NCBI GenBank assembly: GCA_004173235.1
Contig: SEAC01000031.1
Location: forward strand, 1 to 64,000
Source of the DNA: Chitinophagaceae bacterium
GTDB lineage: Bacteria > Bacteroidota > Bacteroidia > Chitinophagales > Chitinophagaceae
Reading direction: 5' to 3'
Length of the DNA: 64,000 nucleotides
In this document: one piece after another, positions 54,447 to 62,999 of the stretch
Layout of the letters: the number at the start of each line of letters is the position of its first letter
Numbering within the stretch: the stretch's first letter is position 1
The notes under the pieces: model-generated
What the model was told of the DNA's origin: nothing
The model's input: the letters and a program-made list of their open reading frames with translations, nothing else
Databases searched by the model: none
Made by a program: the position numbers and the translations under genes

Positions 54447-55001
54447 CTAGCCTTTCCGTATTCCTTTATAAATCCTGACCGCGCTCATCAGCACGACGAT
54501 AAAACCGAAAAGTCCGAGGAGGCCCCAGAGCCAGGAAAAAGTGCCTTTTGTTGTAACGACCAGCACGATGGCGACAAGGAAGATAGTGGCCACTTCATTC
54601 CACACGCGCAGCTTTTGCGCGCTCCAGGTGAACACGCCTGCGCGTTGTTGCTTGTAGATGCGGTGCAGCGAAAAGAAGTATGCATAAAGCCCGAGCACGA
54701 AGGCCAGCTTGATATCGAGCCAGTGCGTACCCTTGCCGATGGATTGATACCACTGCCGATCGGGGTGGAACAATACGACGGGGCCGAGCATCAGTGTGAG
54801 GATCGCCGAAGGCCAGGTGATACCGAGCCACAGCCGTTTGATCATGATGGCGAACTGCCTTTGCAGGATGCTGCGCTCGGGCTCGGCTTTGTCTTGAGCC
54901 TCGCGGTTGTAGATGAACAGGCGCACGATGTAGAACATCCCGGCAAACCAGGTGACGATGAAGATGATGTGGAGGCCTTTCCAGTAGTCGTACATGTGCA
55001 A
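54447..55001 (-). CDS. hemJ: Protoporphyrinogen IX oxidase HemJ
   Basis: A 184-residue four- to five-segment membrane protein matching HemJ: WKGLHIIFIVTWFAGMFYIVRLFIYNREAQ contains the conserved His and W-F-A-G-M-F-Y, and the IKLAFVLGLYAYFFSLHRIYK and RVWNEVATIFLVAIV segments follow. HemJ oxidises protoporphyrinogen IX to protoporphyrin IX. Position near hemH and the rest of the pathway supports the call. Start at 55001 or 54995. A heptamer array touches the start. Confidence 0.92.
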   Translation of the reverse strand: MHMYDYWKGLHIIFIVTWFAGMFYIVRLFIYNREAQDKAEPERSILQRQFAIMIKRLWLGITWPSAILTLMLGPVVLFHPDRQWYQSIGKGTHWLDIKLAFVLGLYAYFFSLHRIYKQQRAGVFTWSAQKLRVWNEVATIFLVAIVLVVTTKGTFSWLWGLLGLFGFIVVLMSAVRIYKGIRKG

Positions 55002-55024
55002 TGGTGAATGGTCAATGGTGAATA
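54998..55024. repeat. Left arm of heptamer repeat
   Basis: GCAATGG TGAATGG TCAATGG TGAATAA, period 7. It forms an inverted pair with the array at 55436-55463 that brackets the broken four-helix-bundle gene. Confidence 0.85.
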
Positions 55025-55026
55025 AT

Positions 55027-55390
55027 CAGCTTGGATTAATTGGATTGATCATAGCAGACAATATCTTGAACGTTCTAACCATATGCTCCTGCAGTTTCGC
55101 GAAGTCAAAATCTCCCAAATAATCGAGGTCACTGGCTATGTCCAACGCGGCGTCTATCTCGATAATTGAACCCCGCGCGATCTCATAGTAGCGCTTTCGC
55201 TCCGCATCCGACTTTCGCGACGCGCCTTCCGCATGTTCAGATGTACCGATAGAGCAGCCCTGCGTATCTGCGTCACCATGCCAAAGCGCTCTTCAGGCGG
55301 CAACGTCTTGCTGAAACGGTAACACTCCAACACAAACTTCCGCGAGAAACCATAGAGATCGAGTTTTTGATGATTCAAGGTCAAAAACAT
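55027..55390 (-). pseudogene. Frameshifted four-helix-bundle (S23/Avd-like) protein
   Basis: The intact frame covers 55390 to about 55234 (MFLTLNHQKLDLYGFSRKFVLECYRFSKTLPPEERFGMVTQIRRAALSVHLNM), and the family continues in another frame: EGASRKSDAERKRYYEIARGSIIEIDAALDIASDLDYLGDFD, ending at TGA 55027-55029. One lost base near 55230 after A-A-C-A-T-G separates them. The parts together give a full-length (about 121 aa) four-helix-bundle protein of the 23S intervening-sequence/Avd type. It may be a real pseudogene or a sequencing error. Bracketed by inverted heptamer arrays. Confidence 0.88.
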
Positions 55391-55435
55391 GTCGCGATTA
55401 TTTTAAGAAGAAAGATACGCGATCGGCGCGCCTTT

Positions 55436-55463
55436 GCATTGACCATTGACCTTTCACCATTCA
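55436..55463. repeat. Right arm of heptamer repeat
   Basis: CATTGAC CATTGAC CTTTCAC CATTCAC, period 7, inverted relative to the arm at 54998-55024. It ends next to the hemH stop codon. Confidence 0.85.
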
Positions 55464-55465
55464 CC

Positions 55466-56557
55466 CTACACCAAGTCAATGAACTTCGTCTTCGGCAGCA
55501 GCTCGTGCGCCGAATCGTACTGGAGCATTTCCGTTTTGCCGGCTGCATAATCCCCGATCCACTTCACCATCGCCCTGATCCATAGCGGGTGCAGGTTCAG
55601 GCAGGGAACCATGTCGAAGTGTTCGCCGCCGGCGTGGAGAAAACTTTCCTTTCCTTCTACGGCAATTTCTTCGAGGGTCTCCAGACAGTCGCTCACAAAT
55701 GCCGGGCACGCAACCACCACCTTCTTCACGCCTTCGCCAGGAAGTTCCGCGAGGCGCTTAGCGGTGTAGGGCTGCAGCCAGGGATCGCGCCCCAGACGGC
55801 TTTGAAAAGAAAAGCCCCACTTGCCCTCAGGGATGTTCAGGCGCCGCACCACTTCTTTTGTGGTGGACCAGCATTGGTGGCGGTAGCAATACTGATGCGC
55901 TGCAGTAGGCACGTCGCAGCAGCTACCGCTCTTCAGGCAGTGCTGCCCGGTGATGTCGCCTTTCTGAATATGCCGCTCGGGCACACCGTGGTAGGAAAAC
56001 AGGATCTGGTCGTACTCTTTATCAAGGTGCGGCCGGATGCTTTCGCAAAGTGCTTCGAGGTATTCTTCGTTGTTGTAATACGGCTTGATGTAATCGAGCC
56101 GAAATGAATAGCGGCCTTCTTTGTGTTGCTCCTTCGCATACTCCACCGCCGTTTCGTAAGAGCTCATGGCGTAGTGCGGGTACATCGGCACCAGCAGCAC
56201 CTGCGCGAGGTTGGGGTTTTCGGCAAGGAGGCGATCGAAGGCCTGCTTCGGCGAGGGCGTTCCATAGCGCATCGCAATAACTACGGGCTCGTCCACCTCC
56301 TCGTTGAGGCGTCCCGCCAGCTGGCTGGATAGCACGATCAGCGGGGATCCTTCAGGCGTCCACACGCTCTTGTAAGCTTCGGCCGACTTGGGCGCGCGAA
56401 ACGGAACGATAATGCCGCGCACCAGTAGGTTGCGGATCAGCCACGGCTTGTCGATCACCCGCGCATCCATCAGGAACTCGTCGAGGTAACGCTTCACGTC
56501 CTTCACCTCGGTGGAGTCGGGTGAGCCCAGGTTCATCAGGATGATCGCACGTTTCAT
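55466..56557 (-). CDS. hemH: Ferrochelatase
   Basis: A 364-residue enzyme inserting Fe2+ into protoporphyrin IX, the last step of protoheme synthesis. Visible: MKRAIILMNLGSPDS, the catalytic His in ILFSYHGVPERH, GFSFQSRLGRDPWLQPYT, and VVACPAFVSDCLETLEEI with acidic residues near the metal site. A Cys-rich insertion (CLKSGSCCDVPTAAHQYCYRHQCW) contains six cysteines; similar clusters occur in relatives and could bind a [2Fe-2S] centre, which I cannot confirm. I start at ATG 56557. Confidence 0.95.
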   Translation of the reverse strand: MKRAIILMNLGSPDSTEVKDVKRYLDEFLMDARVIDKPWLIRNLLVRGIIVPFRAPKSAEAYKSVWTPEGSPLIVLSSQLAGRLNEEVDEPVVIAMRYGTPSPKQAFDRLLAENPNLAQVLLVPMYPHYAMSSYETAVEYAKEQHKEGRYSFRLDYIKPYYNNEEYLEALCESIRPHLDKEYDQILFSYHGVPERHIQKGDITGQHCLKSGSCCDVPTAAHQYCYRHQCWSTTKEVVRRLNIPEGKWGFSFQSRLGRDPWLQPYTAKRLAELPGEGVKKVVVACPAFVSDCLETLEEIAVEGKESFLHAGGEHFDMVPCLNLHPLWIRAMVKWIGDYAAGKTEMLQYDSAHELLPKTKFIDLV

Positions 56558-56884
56558 GGCTGCAAATATCGGGAGAGAAAGAACGCAGATGCCAGCTGGA
56601 GAAAGAACGCAGATGCCGCAAGCGGCTCGCAGATCAATATGATTCGTTATGATTTTGGTTTCCGTTGCGCAAGCGAACAACCAGAAATCTGCGCTAATCA
56701 CAAAAATCGTAATAAATCTGGAGCCTGCCCCGCCGCAGCGGGGTTCATTCCCTGGCCGCTTGCCGCGCTCAAATCATCCCCGCACTTCCCCAACTGATCT
56801 CCCGCATGCAGCATCCTGAGCAAGATCACCCCTCCAAATGACAGATCAATGACACAAGTTTTAGGCTGTCGAGGCCACCCCGGG
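56558..56884. repeat. Divergent hemH-hemA intergenic region with dispersed repeats
   Basis: About 330 bp without a gene. Two direct copies of GAGAAAGAACGCAGATGCC (about 56574 and 56600); the second extends into a 36-bp match to the reverse complement of 48253-48290, including GCCGCAAGCGGC. The hemA promoter lies at the right end. Confidence 0.75.
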
Positions 56885-56892
56885 TACCTTTG
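56885..56892 (+). promoter_or_regulatory. hemA promoter -7 element
   Basis: TACCTTTG, exact TAnnTTTG match, 25 nt before the hemA ATG. A GTTTTAG at 56858-56864 could be a weak -33 box. Confidence 0.6.
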
Positions 56893-56917
56893 CCGCGTGT
56901 TATTGGAACACCGTGCC

Positions 56918-58144
56918 ATGAACAACCACTACTTTAAGAATATCGATAACTTTTTTGTTGCCGGCATCAATTACAAGAAGTCCGACGCCTCCGTGCGCGG
57001 CCTTTTTGCCATCGGCAGCGAGCAATACAACCGGATCCTCGAAACGGCCGCCCGCGAAGGCGTAGGCGAACTATTCGTACTTTCCACCTGCAACCGCACC
57101 GAGATCTACGGTGTTGCATATTGTCCCCACCAGCTGGTGCGCCTGCTTTGCCGCGAAACGGCAGGCTCCATCGAAACCTTTCTGAGCTCGGCTTACATTA
57201 AGCAGGGGCTCGAAGCCGTGGAGCACGTTTACAGCGTTGCATCGGGCCTCGATTCGCAAATCCTCGGCGACTACGAGATCGTGGGCCAGCTGAAAACCGC
57301 GGTGAAATTTGCAAAAGAAGGCGGCTTCGTAGGCGCGTTCACCGAGCGTCTCATCAACAGCGTGCTGCAGGCTTCCAAGAACGTAAAGAACAATACCGAA
57401 CTGAGCGGGGGCACCGTATCTACCGCTTTCGCCGCCGTACAGTACATCCGCACACACGTGCCGCAGGTGAGCGAAAAGAAAATACTCCTCGTAGGCACCG
57501 GAAAGATCGGGCGCAATACCTGTAAGAACCTCGTTGACTACCTCTGCACGAAAAACATCACGCTCATCAACCGCACTTCCGAAAAAGCACAGGAGCTGGC
57601 TTCCGAGCTGGGCCTGCGCTGGGCTCCTGTAGAAATACTGGAATCCGAACTGCGCTCCGCCGATGTGATCATCGTGGCCACCAACGCGCAGCAAAAGACC
57701 ATCCTTCGCGAGCACCTCGAAGGGGCGGGCGAGAAACTGATCATCGACCTGTCGATTCCTTATAATGTTGCCGACGATGCACAAACGCTTCCCAATGTGC
57801 GGATGGTGAACGTAGACGAGCTTTCGAAGTTGAAAGACGAAACGTTCCGCATGCGCCAGGCCGAAGTGCCCAAGGCTCGCGCCATCATCGCCGAAGGAAT
57901 GCAGGAATTTGAAGAATGGTGCGATATGCGCCGCCATGTGCCGCTGTTAAAAGACCTCAAGGCGAAGCTCCGTACGCTATACGAACACCCCGAGTGTCCG
58001 CACATGCGCGAGCAACACAACAAACTGCTCGACGTGCAGATTCAGCGCGTGCTCAACGAAACCGCCGGCCGTATCAAAGAGCGCAACGAGCGCGGTTGCC
58101 AGTATATTGCCGCATTGAATGAATTTATAAGCGTACGTAATTAA
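56918..58144 (+). CDS. hemA: Glutamyl-tRNA reductase
   Basis: A 408-residue NADPH enzyme making glutamate-1-semialdehyde from Glu-tRNA, first step of the C5 heme pathway. The nucleophilic Cys is in VLSTCNRTE (C58), the NADPH fold in ILLVGTGKIGRNTCKNL, and the C-terminal dimer helix is present. ATG 56918 (MNNHYFKNIDNFFVAG) is chosen since the promoter box precedes it. Its TAA overlaps the hemC ATG by one base. A 10-mer copy (57629) encodes V-E-I. Confidence 0.97.
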   Translation: MNNHYFKNIDNFFVAGINYKKSDASVRGLFAIGSEQYNRILETAAREGVGELFVLSTCNRTEIYGVAYCPHQLVRLLCRETAGSIETFLSSAYIKQGLEAVEHVYSVASGLDSQILGDYEIVGQLKTAVKFAKEGGFVGAFTERLINSVLQASKNVKNNTELSGGTVSTAFAAVQYIRTHVPQVSEKKILLVGTGKIGRNTCKNLVDYLCTKNITLINRTSEKAQELASELGLRWAPVEILESELRSADVIIVATNAQQKTILREHLEGAGEKLIIDLSIPYNVADDAQTLPNVRMVNVDELSKLKDETFRMRQAEVPKARAIIAEGMQEFEEWCDMRRHVPLLKDLKAKLRTLYEHPECPHMREQHNKLLDVQIQRVLNETAGRIKERNERGCQYIAALNEFISVRN

Positions 58145-59133
58145 TGTCCCGCACACTCCGCATCGGCACCCGCGACAGCCAGCTTGCCGTTTGGCAGGCT
58201 ACCCTCGTTCAAGACCTGCTTCAAACAGAAGGCATAGCCTCCGAACTCGTATACATCAAGAGTGAAGGCGACATCGATACCGTCACGCCGCTGTATGCGC
58301 TGGGCGTACAGGGCGTCTTCACGCGCAGCCTCGATGCTGCTTTGCTCAGCAACCGCATCGACATCGCCGTGCACTCGATGAAAGACGTACCTACGCAACT
58401 CGCGCAGGGTATCATTGAAAACGCCGTGCTCGAGCGCGCTTCCACAAAAGATATCCTGGTTTACAAAGACCTGGCCGCGCTTGAACAACTTGGATGGGTC
58501 AATGGTCAATGGTCACTGGTCAATAATGACAGAGCAGCAAATGCATCGCCCGTTCACCATTCACCATTGACGATAGGCACCAGCTCGATTCGGCGTAACG
58601 CGCAGTGGAAGCGGCGCTACCCGAATAGCGTAGTGGAAAACCTGCGCGGCAACGTCAACACGCGGCTGCGCAAGCTTGCTGAAAGCAGCTGGACGGGCGC
58701 CATATTTGCGGCTGCCGGCCTGGAGCGGATCAACCTGCGGCCCGAAACTTCGGTGGAACTGGACTGGATGCTTCCCGCACCGGCACAGGGAGCCATCATG
58801 ATCGTATGCCGTGAAGACGACCAGGAAGCATACGACATGGTGCGCCCGCTCAATCATCCCGAAACGGCACTCTGCGCACGCATCGAGCGACAGTTTCTGC
58901 GTGCACTGATGGGCGGCTGCTCTACACCGATCTCGGCCCTTGCCCGCATGGAATTTGCGCAGGTGGTGTTTGAAGGACATGTGTGCGCACCCGATGGATC
59001 GGACATTGTAGAAATACGGAATACCGTAGATATCGTCGCAGCCGGCAACCTCGGCACCGAAGCCGGTGAGGAACTGCTGAAAGATCCCAAAGCACAACAA
59101 ATCATCCAGTCGATTCGCAATGCCAAAGGCTGA
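58144..59133 (+). CDS. hemC: Hydroxymethylbilane synthase with repeat-derived insert
   Basis: A 329-residue porphobilinogen deaminase joining four porphobilinogens to hydroxymethylbilane. Conserved parts: RIGTRDSQLAVWQA, DIAVHSMKDVPT, GTSSIRRNAQW, NLRGNVNTRLRKL, and the cofactor Cys in LMGGCSTPISA. Between EQLGW and GTSSIRR lies an insert of about 26 residues (VNGQWSLVNNDRAANASPVHHS...) encoded by an inverted heptamer array. Known enzymes have a short loop there. Frame is kept, so the enzyme is probably functional. A 10-mer copy is at 59008. Confidence 0.95.
   Translation: MSRTLRIGTRDSQLAVWQATLVQDLLQTEGIASELVYIKSEGDIDTVTPLYALGVQGVFTRSLDAALLSNRIDIAVHSMKDVPTQLAQGIIENAVLERASTKDILVYKDLAALEQLGWVNGQWSLVNNDRAANASPVHHSPLTIGTSSIRRNAQWKRRYPNSVVENLRGNVNTRLRKLAESSWTGAIFAAAGLERINLRPETSVELDWMLPAPAQGAIMIVCREDDQEAYDMVRPLNHPETALCARIERQFLRALMGGCSTPISALARMEFAQVVFEGHVCAPDGSDIVEIRNTVDIVAAGNLGTEAGEELLKDPKAQQIIQSIRNAKG
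58496..58572. repeat. Inverted heptamer array inside hemC
   Basis: Left arm GTCAATGG, TCAATGG, TCACTGG, TCAATAA (58498-58526); right arm GTTCACC ATTCACC ATTGACG (58552-58572). Same family as the intergenic arrays at 53045 and 55000/55436. The total length keeps the hemC frame open. Confidence 0.9.
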
Positions 59134-59830
59134 GCGGACCATATTGAGCACACGGCCGCTACCGGCCACGCTGATCCTCGAAGCCGCTGCAGAGGGGTTT
59201 GCAGTCAACTGTCTTTCCTTCATTGAAACCGAAGCGATAGCCGATGCGTCGCTGATGCAGCGCGTGCGCTTCCTGGCAACAGAGCCGCATAGCGTCATCT
59301 TCACCTCTATGAACGCGGTGGATGCCGTGAGCAGCTGGCTCAAAGACCGCCCGCAATGGTCTGTTTACTGCATCGGCCACAGCACGCGCGAGCGGGTAGA
59401 AGAAGAACTGCAGGCGCCTGTGGCAGGCACTGCCGACGATGCTTCCGCGCTTGCAGACCGCATCATCGCTGCGGGTGAGCAGTCACTCCTTTTCTTTTGC
59501 GGCGATCAACGGCGCGACGTCCTTCCCTTAAAACTACGGGAGGCCGGCATTACCCTCGACGAGCTAACCGTATACCGCACCATCGCCACGCCGCATGCAC
59601 TGGGCCGCGACTATAGCGCGGTGCTTTTTTTCAGTCCAAGCGCCGTGCAGAGCTATGCATCGGCGAACCAATTCTCTCCTTCAACTGTTTCTTTTGCAAT
59701 TGGCAGCAGCACGGCGGAAGCTTTGCTCCAGGCCGGTGCCGATCATATCGTAACTGCGAAGCAGCCCGGCAAGGAAACTTTGCTGCGGCTGGCCATCGAA
59801 CATTTCCGGAACTTTACAACTACCGAATAA
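59120..59830 (+). CDS. hemD: Uroporphyrinogen-III synthase
   Basis: A 236-residue two-lobed enzyme that closes and inverts ring D. The family is poorly conserved; supporting segments are [63 protein letters not shown] and [12 protein letters not shown]-like [14 protein letters not shown], plus position. Overlaps hemC by 14 bp and is followed four bases later by hemE. Confidence 0.93.
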   Translation: MPKAERTILSTRPLPATLILEAAAEGFAVNCLSFIETEAIADASLMQRVRFLATEPHSVIFTSMNAVDAVSSWLKDRPQWSVYCIGHSTRERVEEELQAPVAGTADDASALADRIIAAGEQSLLFFCGDQRRDVLPLKLREAGITLDELTVYRTIATPHALGRDYSAVLFFSPSAVQSYASANQFSPSTVSFAIGSSTAEALLQAGADHIVTAKQPGKETLLRLAIEHFRNFTTTE

Positions 59831-59834
59831 ACGT

Positions 59835-60872
59835 ATGAGCGAACTGAAGAACGACCTGCTGTTGCGCGCCCTCCGTGGCGAAAGCGTTGAACGCCCGCCC
59901 GTGTGGATGATGCGCCAGGCCGGCCGCTACCTCCCCGACTACCTGAAGCTGAAAGCCAAATTTGATTTCTTCACCCGCGTGCAAACGCCGGAGCTGGCAA
60001 CGGAGATCACACTGCAGCCGATCGACCAGGTGGGCGTGGATGCAGCCATTATATTCTCCGACATCCTCGTGATTCCACAGGCGATGGGCGTAGAAGTGCT
60101 GATGGAAGAAGGCAAGGGACCTTCGCTTCCGAAGACGATCCAAACGCAGGCCGACATCGATGCACTGGTAACGGAAGGCGCCGAAGAAAGCCTGAAGTAT
60201 GTGCTCGATGCACTTACACTCACGAAGAAAGAACTGAATGGCCGCACACCGCTGATCGGCTTTGCCGGAGCACCGTGGACCATCCTTTGTTATATGGTGG
60301 AAGGCAAGGGTTCGAAAACCTGGGACAAGGCCAAGCAGTTTGCTTACACGCAACCGAAGCTGGCGCATGCCCTGCTGCAAAAGATCACCGACATCACGAT
60401 CGATTACCTGCGGGCGCAGGTGAAGGCCGGTGCCGACACGGTGCAGGTGTTCGACTCCTGGGCCGGCTCGCTGAGCCCGGAAGACTTCCGCACCTACGCA
60501 CAACCTTACCTCCTGCAGATCTGCAACGCCGTAAAGGACCTCGCACCGGTGATCCTGTTTCCCAAAGGCACCTGGTATGCGATCGAAGAATTGTCGAAGA
60601 GCGGTGCTTCGGGCATCGGCATCGATTGGACCGTATCGCCGCAAAAGGCGCGCGAGCTGACCGGCAACCGCATCACCATCCAGGGCAACTTCGATCCGGC
60701 AAAACTGCTGGCCCCTATCCCGCAGATCAAAACCTGGGTGAAGGAAATGATCGACGGCTTCGGCACGCAGCGCTACATTGCCAACCTCGGTCATGGCATC
60801 ACGCCGAATGTACCGGTTGATCATGCAAAGGCATTTGTGGAGGCGGTGAAGGAATACCGTCGTGAATCGTGA
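59835..60872 (+). CDS. hemE: Uroporphyrinogen decarboxylase
   Basis: A 345-residue enzyme making coproporphyrinogen III. Signatures: [20 protein letters not shown] near the N-terminus, the catalytic Asp in [16 protein letters not shown], the [24 protein letters not shown] segment and [23 protein letters not shown]. The last codons (R-R-E-S and the TGA) are provided by a heptamer array (CGTGAAT units) at 60857-60892. Confidence 0.97.
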   Translation: MSELKNDLLLRALRGESVERPPVWMMRQAGRYLPDYLKLKAKFDFFTRVQTPELATEITLQPIDQVGVDAAIIFSDILVIPQAMGVEVLMEEGKGPSLPKTIQTQADIDALVTEGAEESLKYVLDALTLTKKELNGRTPLIGFAGAPWTILCYMVEGKGSKTWDKAKQFAYTQPKLAHALLQKITDITIDYLRAQVKAGADTVQVFDSWAGSLSPEDFRTYAQPYLLQICNAVKDLAPVILFPKGTWYAIEELSKSGASGIGIDWTVSPQKARELTGNRITIQGNFDPAKLLAPIPQIKTWVKEMIDGFGTQRYIANLGHGITPNVPVDHAKAFVEAVKEYRRES

Positions 60873-60915
60873 ATCGTCAATCGCCAATCGGTAAAGACGC
60901 ATTACATGCGTCTCC
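60857..60915. repeat. Heptamer array and palindrome between hemE and hemF
   Basis: CGTGAAT CGTGAAT CGTCAAT CGCCAAT, period 7, supplies the hemE stop. Then GACGCATTACATGCGTC (60896-60912), a relative of the repeats at 14136-14181. Confidence 0.85.
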
Positions 60916-60921
60916 TGCAAT

Positions 60922-61866
60922 ATGAACATCAACGACCTCCCCCATTCCGAAGTGCGTTCCCGCTGGATCGACTACATCCACGACCTGCAGGACCGTATTT
61001 GTACGGGACTGGAAACCGTGGATGGCACCGAACGGTTCCGCGAGGACCGATGGCAACGGGCTGAGGGCGGCGGTGGACGCACACGCGTGATCGCCAACGG
61101 TGCCGTATTCGAAAAGGGAGGTGTCAACACATCGATCGTTTTCGGAGAAGTGACGGATACGATGCGCAATGCATTGAAGATCGACGGCCAGCATTGGTTT
61201 GCCTGCGGCCTGAGCCTCGTGCTGCACCCATTCAACCCAATGGTTCCAACCGTGCATTGCAACTACCGGATGTTTGAGTTGTACAGCAACGGCGCTGTGC
61301 AGGACCGCTGGTTCGGCGGTGGAACCGACCTCACTCCGTATTATCTTTTTGACGAAGACGCACTACATTTTCACGGCACCTACAAAGAAGTGTGCGACCG
61401 CTTCGATACTACTTTCTACCGGCGCTTCAAGAAAACCTGCGACGACTATTTCGTAAACACGCACCGCAACAACGAGCGACGCGGCATCGGCGGCATCTTC
61501 TACGATCACCAGCGACCAAGTGCAACGCAGGACCTCGACTTCTGGGTTCGCTTCGGACAGGCTTGCGGCGACGCGTTTCTTCGGGCCTATGTACCCATCG
61601 TGGAAAAACATAAGAACGATCGCTTCACGGAAGCACAGAAGCACTGGCAGGAGATTCGCCGGGGACGCTACACCGAGTTCAACCTCGTGCACGACCGCGG
61701 GACGATCTTTGGCCTCAAGACCAACGGCCGCACCGAGAGCATTCTCATGAGCCTGCCGCCTACCGTGCGTTTCGAGTATGACCACCAACCAGCTCCTGGT
61801 TCCGACGAAGACAACCTGCTGCAGGCATGTCTCCACCCAAGAGAATGGCTGGAGAACGATCGCTGA
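60922..61866 (+). CDS. hemF: Oxygen-dependent coproporphyrinogen III oxidase
   Basis: A 314-residue aerobic enzyme converting coproporphyrinogen III to protoporphyrinogen IX with O2. Family hallmarks: FEKGGVNTSIVFGEV near residue 55, NPMVPTVHCNYRMFEL, WFGGGTDLTPYYLFDED, RGIGGIFYDH, and RYTEFNLVHDRGTIFGLKTNGRTESILMSLPP. It implies an oxic lifestyle. It is followed by a heptamer-array gap before hemB. Confidence 0.97.
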   Translation: MNINDLPHSEVRSRWIDYIHDLQDRICTGLETVDGTERFREDRWQRAEGGGGRTRVIANGAVFEKGGVNTSIVFGEVTDTMRNALKIDGQHWFACGLSLVLHPFNPMVPTVHCNYRMFELYSNGAVQDRWFGGGTDLTPYYLFDEDALHFHGTYKEVCDRFDTTFYRRFKKTCDDYFVNTHRNNERRGIGGIFYDHQRPSATQDLDFWVRFGQACGDAFLRAYVPIVEKHKNDRFTEAQKHWQEIRRGRYTEFNLVHDRGTIFGLKTNGRTESILMSLPPTVRFEYDHQPAPGSDEDNLLQACLHPREWLENDR

Positions 61867-62012
61867 TGTAGGATGTCGGATGTCTGATGTATTTTAACAG
61901 CAGACAAAAGGCTCTGCATCACGACCTCAAACGGGTCTTGATTACTTTTGCATTTCAAATCAGATATCAGACGTCCCACATCAGACATCCTACATCAGAC
62001 ATCCTACATCAA
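61866..62012. repeat. hemF-hemB spacer with inverted heptamer arrays and a promoter-like box
   Basis: Left array GATGTAG GATGTCG GATGTCT GATGTAT (61866-61893) and right array CAGACAT CCTACAT CAGACAT CCTACAT (61972-62010), period 7, in opposite orientation. The middle contains TACTTTTG at 61943-61950, an exact TAnnTTTG. A hemB promoter inside a repeat spacer is likely but has no clear -33 box. Confidence 0.8.
61943..61950 (+). promoter_or_regulatory. Possible hemB promoter -7 element
   Basis: TACTTTTG matches TAnnTTTG, 64 nt before hemB. The expected -33 position does not show TTTG. Confidence 0.4.
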
Positions 62013-62014
62013 CT

Positions 62015-62989
62015 ATGTATCTCCAACGAAGAAACCGCATCCTCCGCGCCACGCCCTCTATCCGTGCGATGGTGGCCGAGACGAAATTGAGCCCCACTGA
62101 CTTCATTGCGCCGCTCTTCATCGACGAAGGCGAAGGCGTGGTTACCGAGATCGCTTCGATGCCCGGCTACTATCGCCGCTCGCTCGATGGAACGGTGCGC
62201 GAAGTGGAAGAACTGTGGGGACTTGGCATCCGCAGCGTGCTGCTGTTCATCAAGTGTAAAGACGAACTGAAGGACAATACCGGCCTCGAAGCCTTGAACA
62301 GTGAAGGGCTGATGCAGCGCGCCATCCGCGCCATCAAGAAGGCGGTACCCGGCATGTATGTGATGACCGACGTAGCGCTCGATCCGTATTCGTCGTATGG
62401 CCACGACGGCATCGTGGAAGACGGCGAGATCGTGAACGACCCGACGGTTGAAGCACTGGTGCAAATGAGCTTGTCGCACGCTGCCGCGGGTGCCGACATG
62501 GTTGCGCCCTCCGACATGATGGACGGCCGCATCGGTGCTATCCGCGAAGGCCTCGAGCATCATGGCTACACCCGCACGGGCATTATGGCCTACAGCGCGA
62601 AGTACGCGTCGTGCTTCTACGGCCCCTTCCGCGATGCGCTTGACAGCGCCCCCGGGTTTGGCGATAAAAAGACCTACCAGATGGACCCGGCCAACCGCAC
62701 CGAAGCCGTGAAGGAAGCGTTGATGGATGAAGAAGAAGGAGCCGACATCGTGATGGTGAAACCTGGCCTCCCTTACCTCGACATCGTGCGCGATGTGAAG
62801 AACGCCGTGCAGGTTCCGGTGAGCGTTTACAATATTTCCGGCGAGTATGCCATGATCAAGGCGGCCGCCAAAATGGGCTGGATCGATGAAAACAAGGCCA
62901 TTCTCGAAACACTCACTTCAATCCGGCGCGCCGGAGGCGATCTCATTGCCACGTACTTTGCGAAGGATGCGGCCAAATTAATAGGGTGA
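62015..62989 (+). CDS. hemB: Delta-aminolevulinic acid dehydratase (porphobilinogen synthase)
   Basis: A 324-residue enzyme condensing two aminolevulinates. The Schiff-base lysines lie in [17 protein letters not shown] and [14 protein letters not shown]. The metal-binding region [19 protein letters not shown] has Asp, not Cys, residues, so it belongs to the Mg/K-dependent, zinc-independent class. The [12 protein letters not shown] motif is present. Starts after the repeat spacer, followed by another repeat gap and hemL. Confidence 0.97.
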   Translation: MYLQRRNRILRATPSIRAMVAETKLSPTDFIAPLFIDEGEGVVTEIASMPGYYRRSLDGTVREVEELWGLGIRSVLLFIKCKDELKDNTGLEALNSEGLMQRAIRAIKKAVPGMYVMTDVALDPYSSYGHDGIVEDGEIVNDPTVEALVQMSLSHAAAGADMVAPSDMMDGRIGAIREGLEHHGYTRTGIMAYSAKYASCFYGPFRDALDSAPGFGDKKTYQMDPANRTEAVKEALMDEEEGADIVMVKPGLPYLDIVRDVKNAVQVPVSVYNISGEYAMIKAAAKMGWIDENKAILETLTSIRRAGGDLIATYFAKDAAKLIG

Positions 62990-62999
62990 AACCCCTCCG

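Noticed and set aside
56698-56925. Leftward frame before hemA
   Set aside because: It overlaps the hemA promoter and start and has no protein features.
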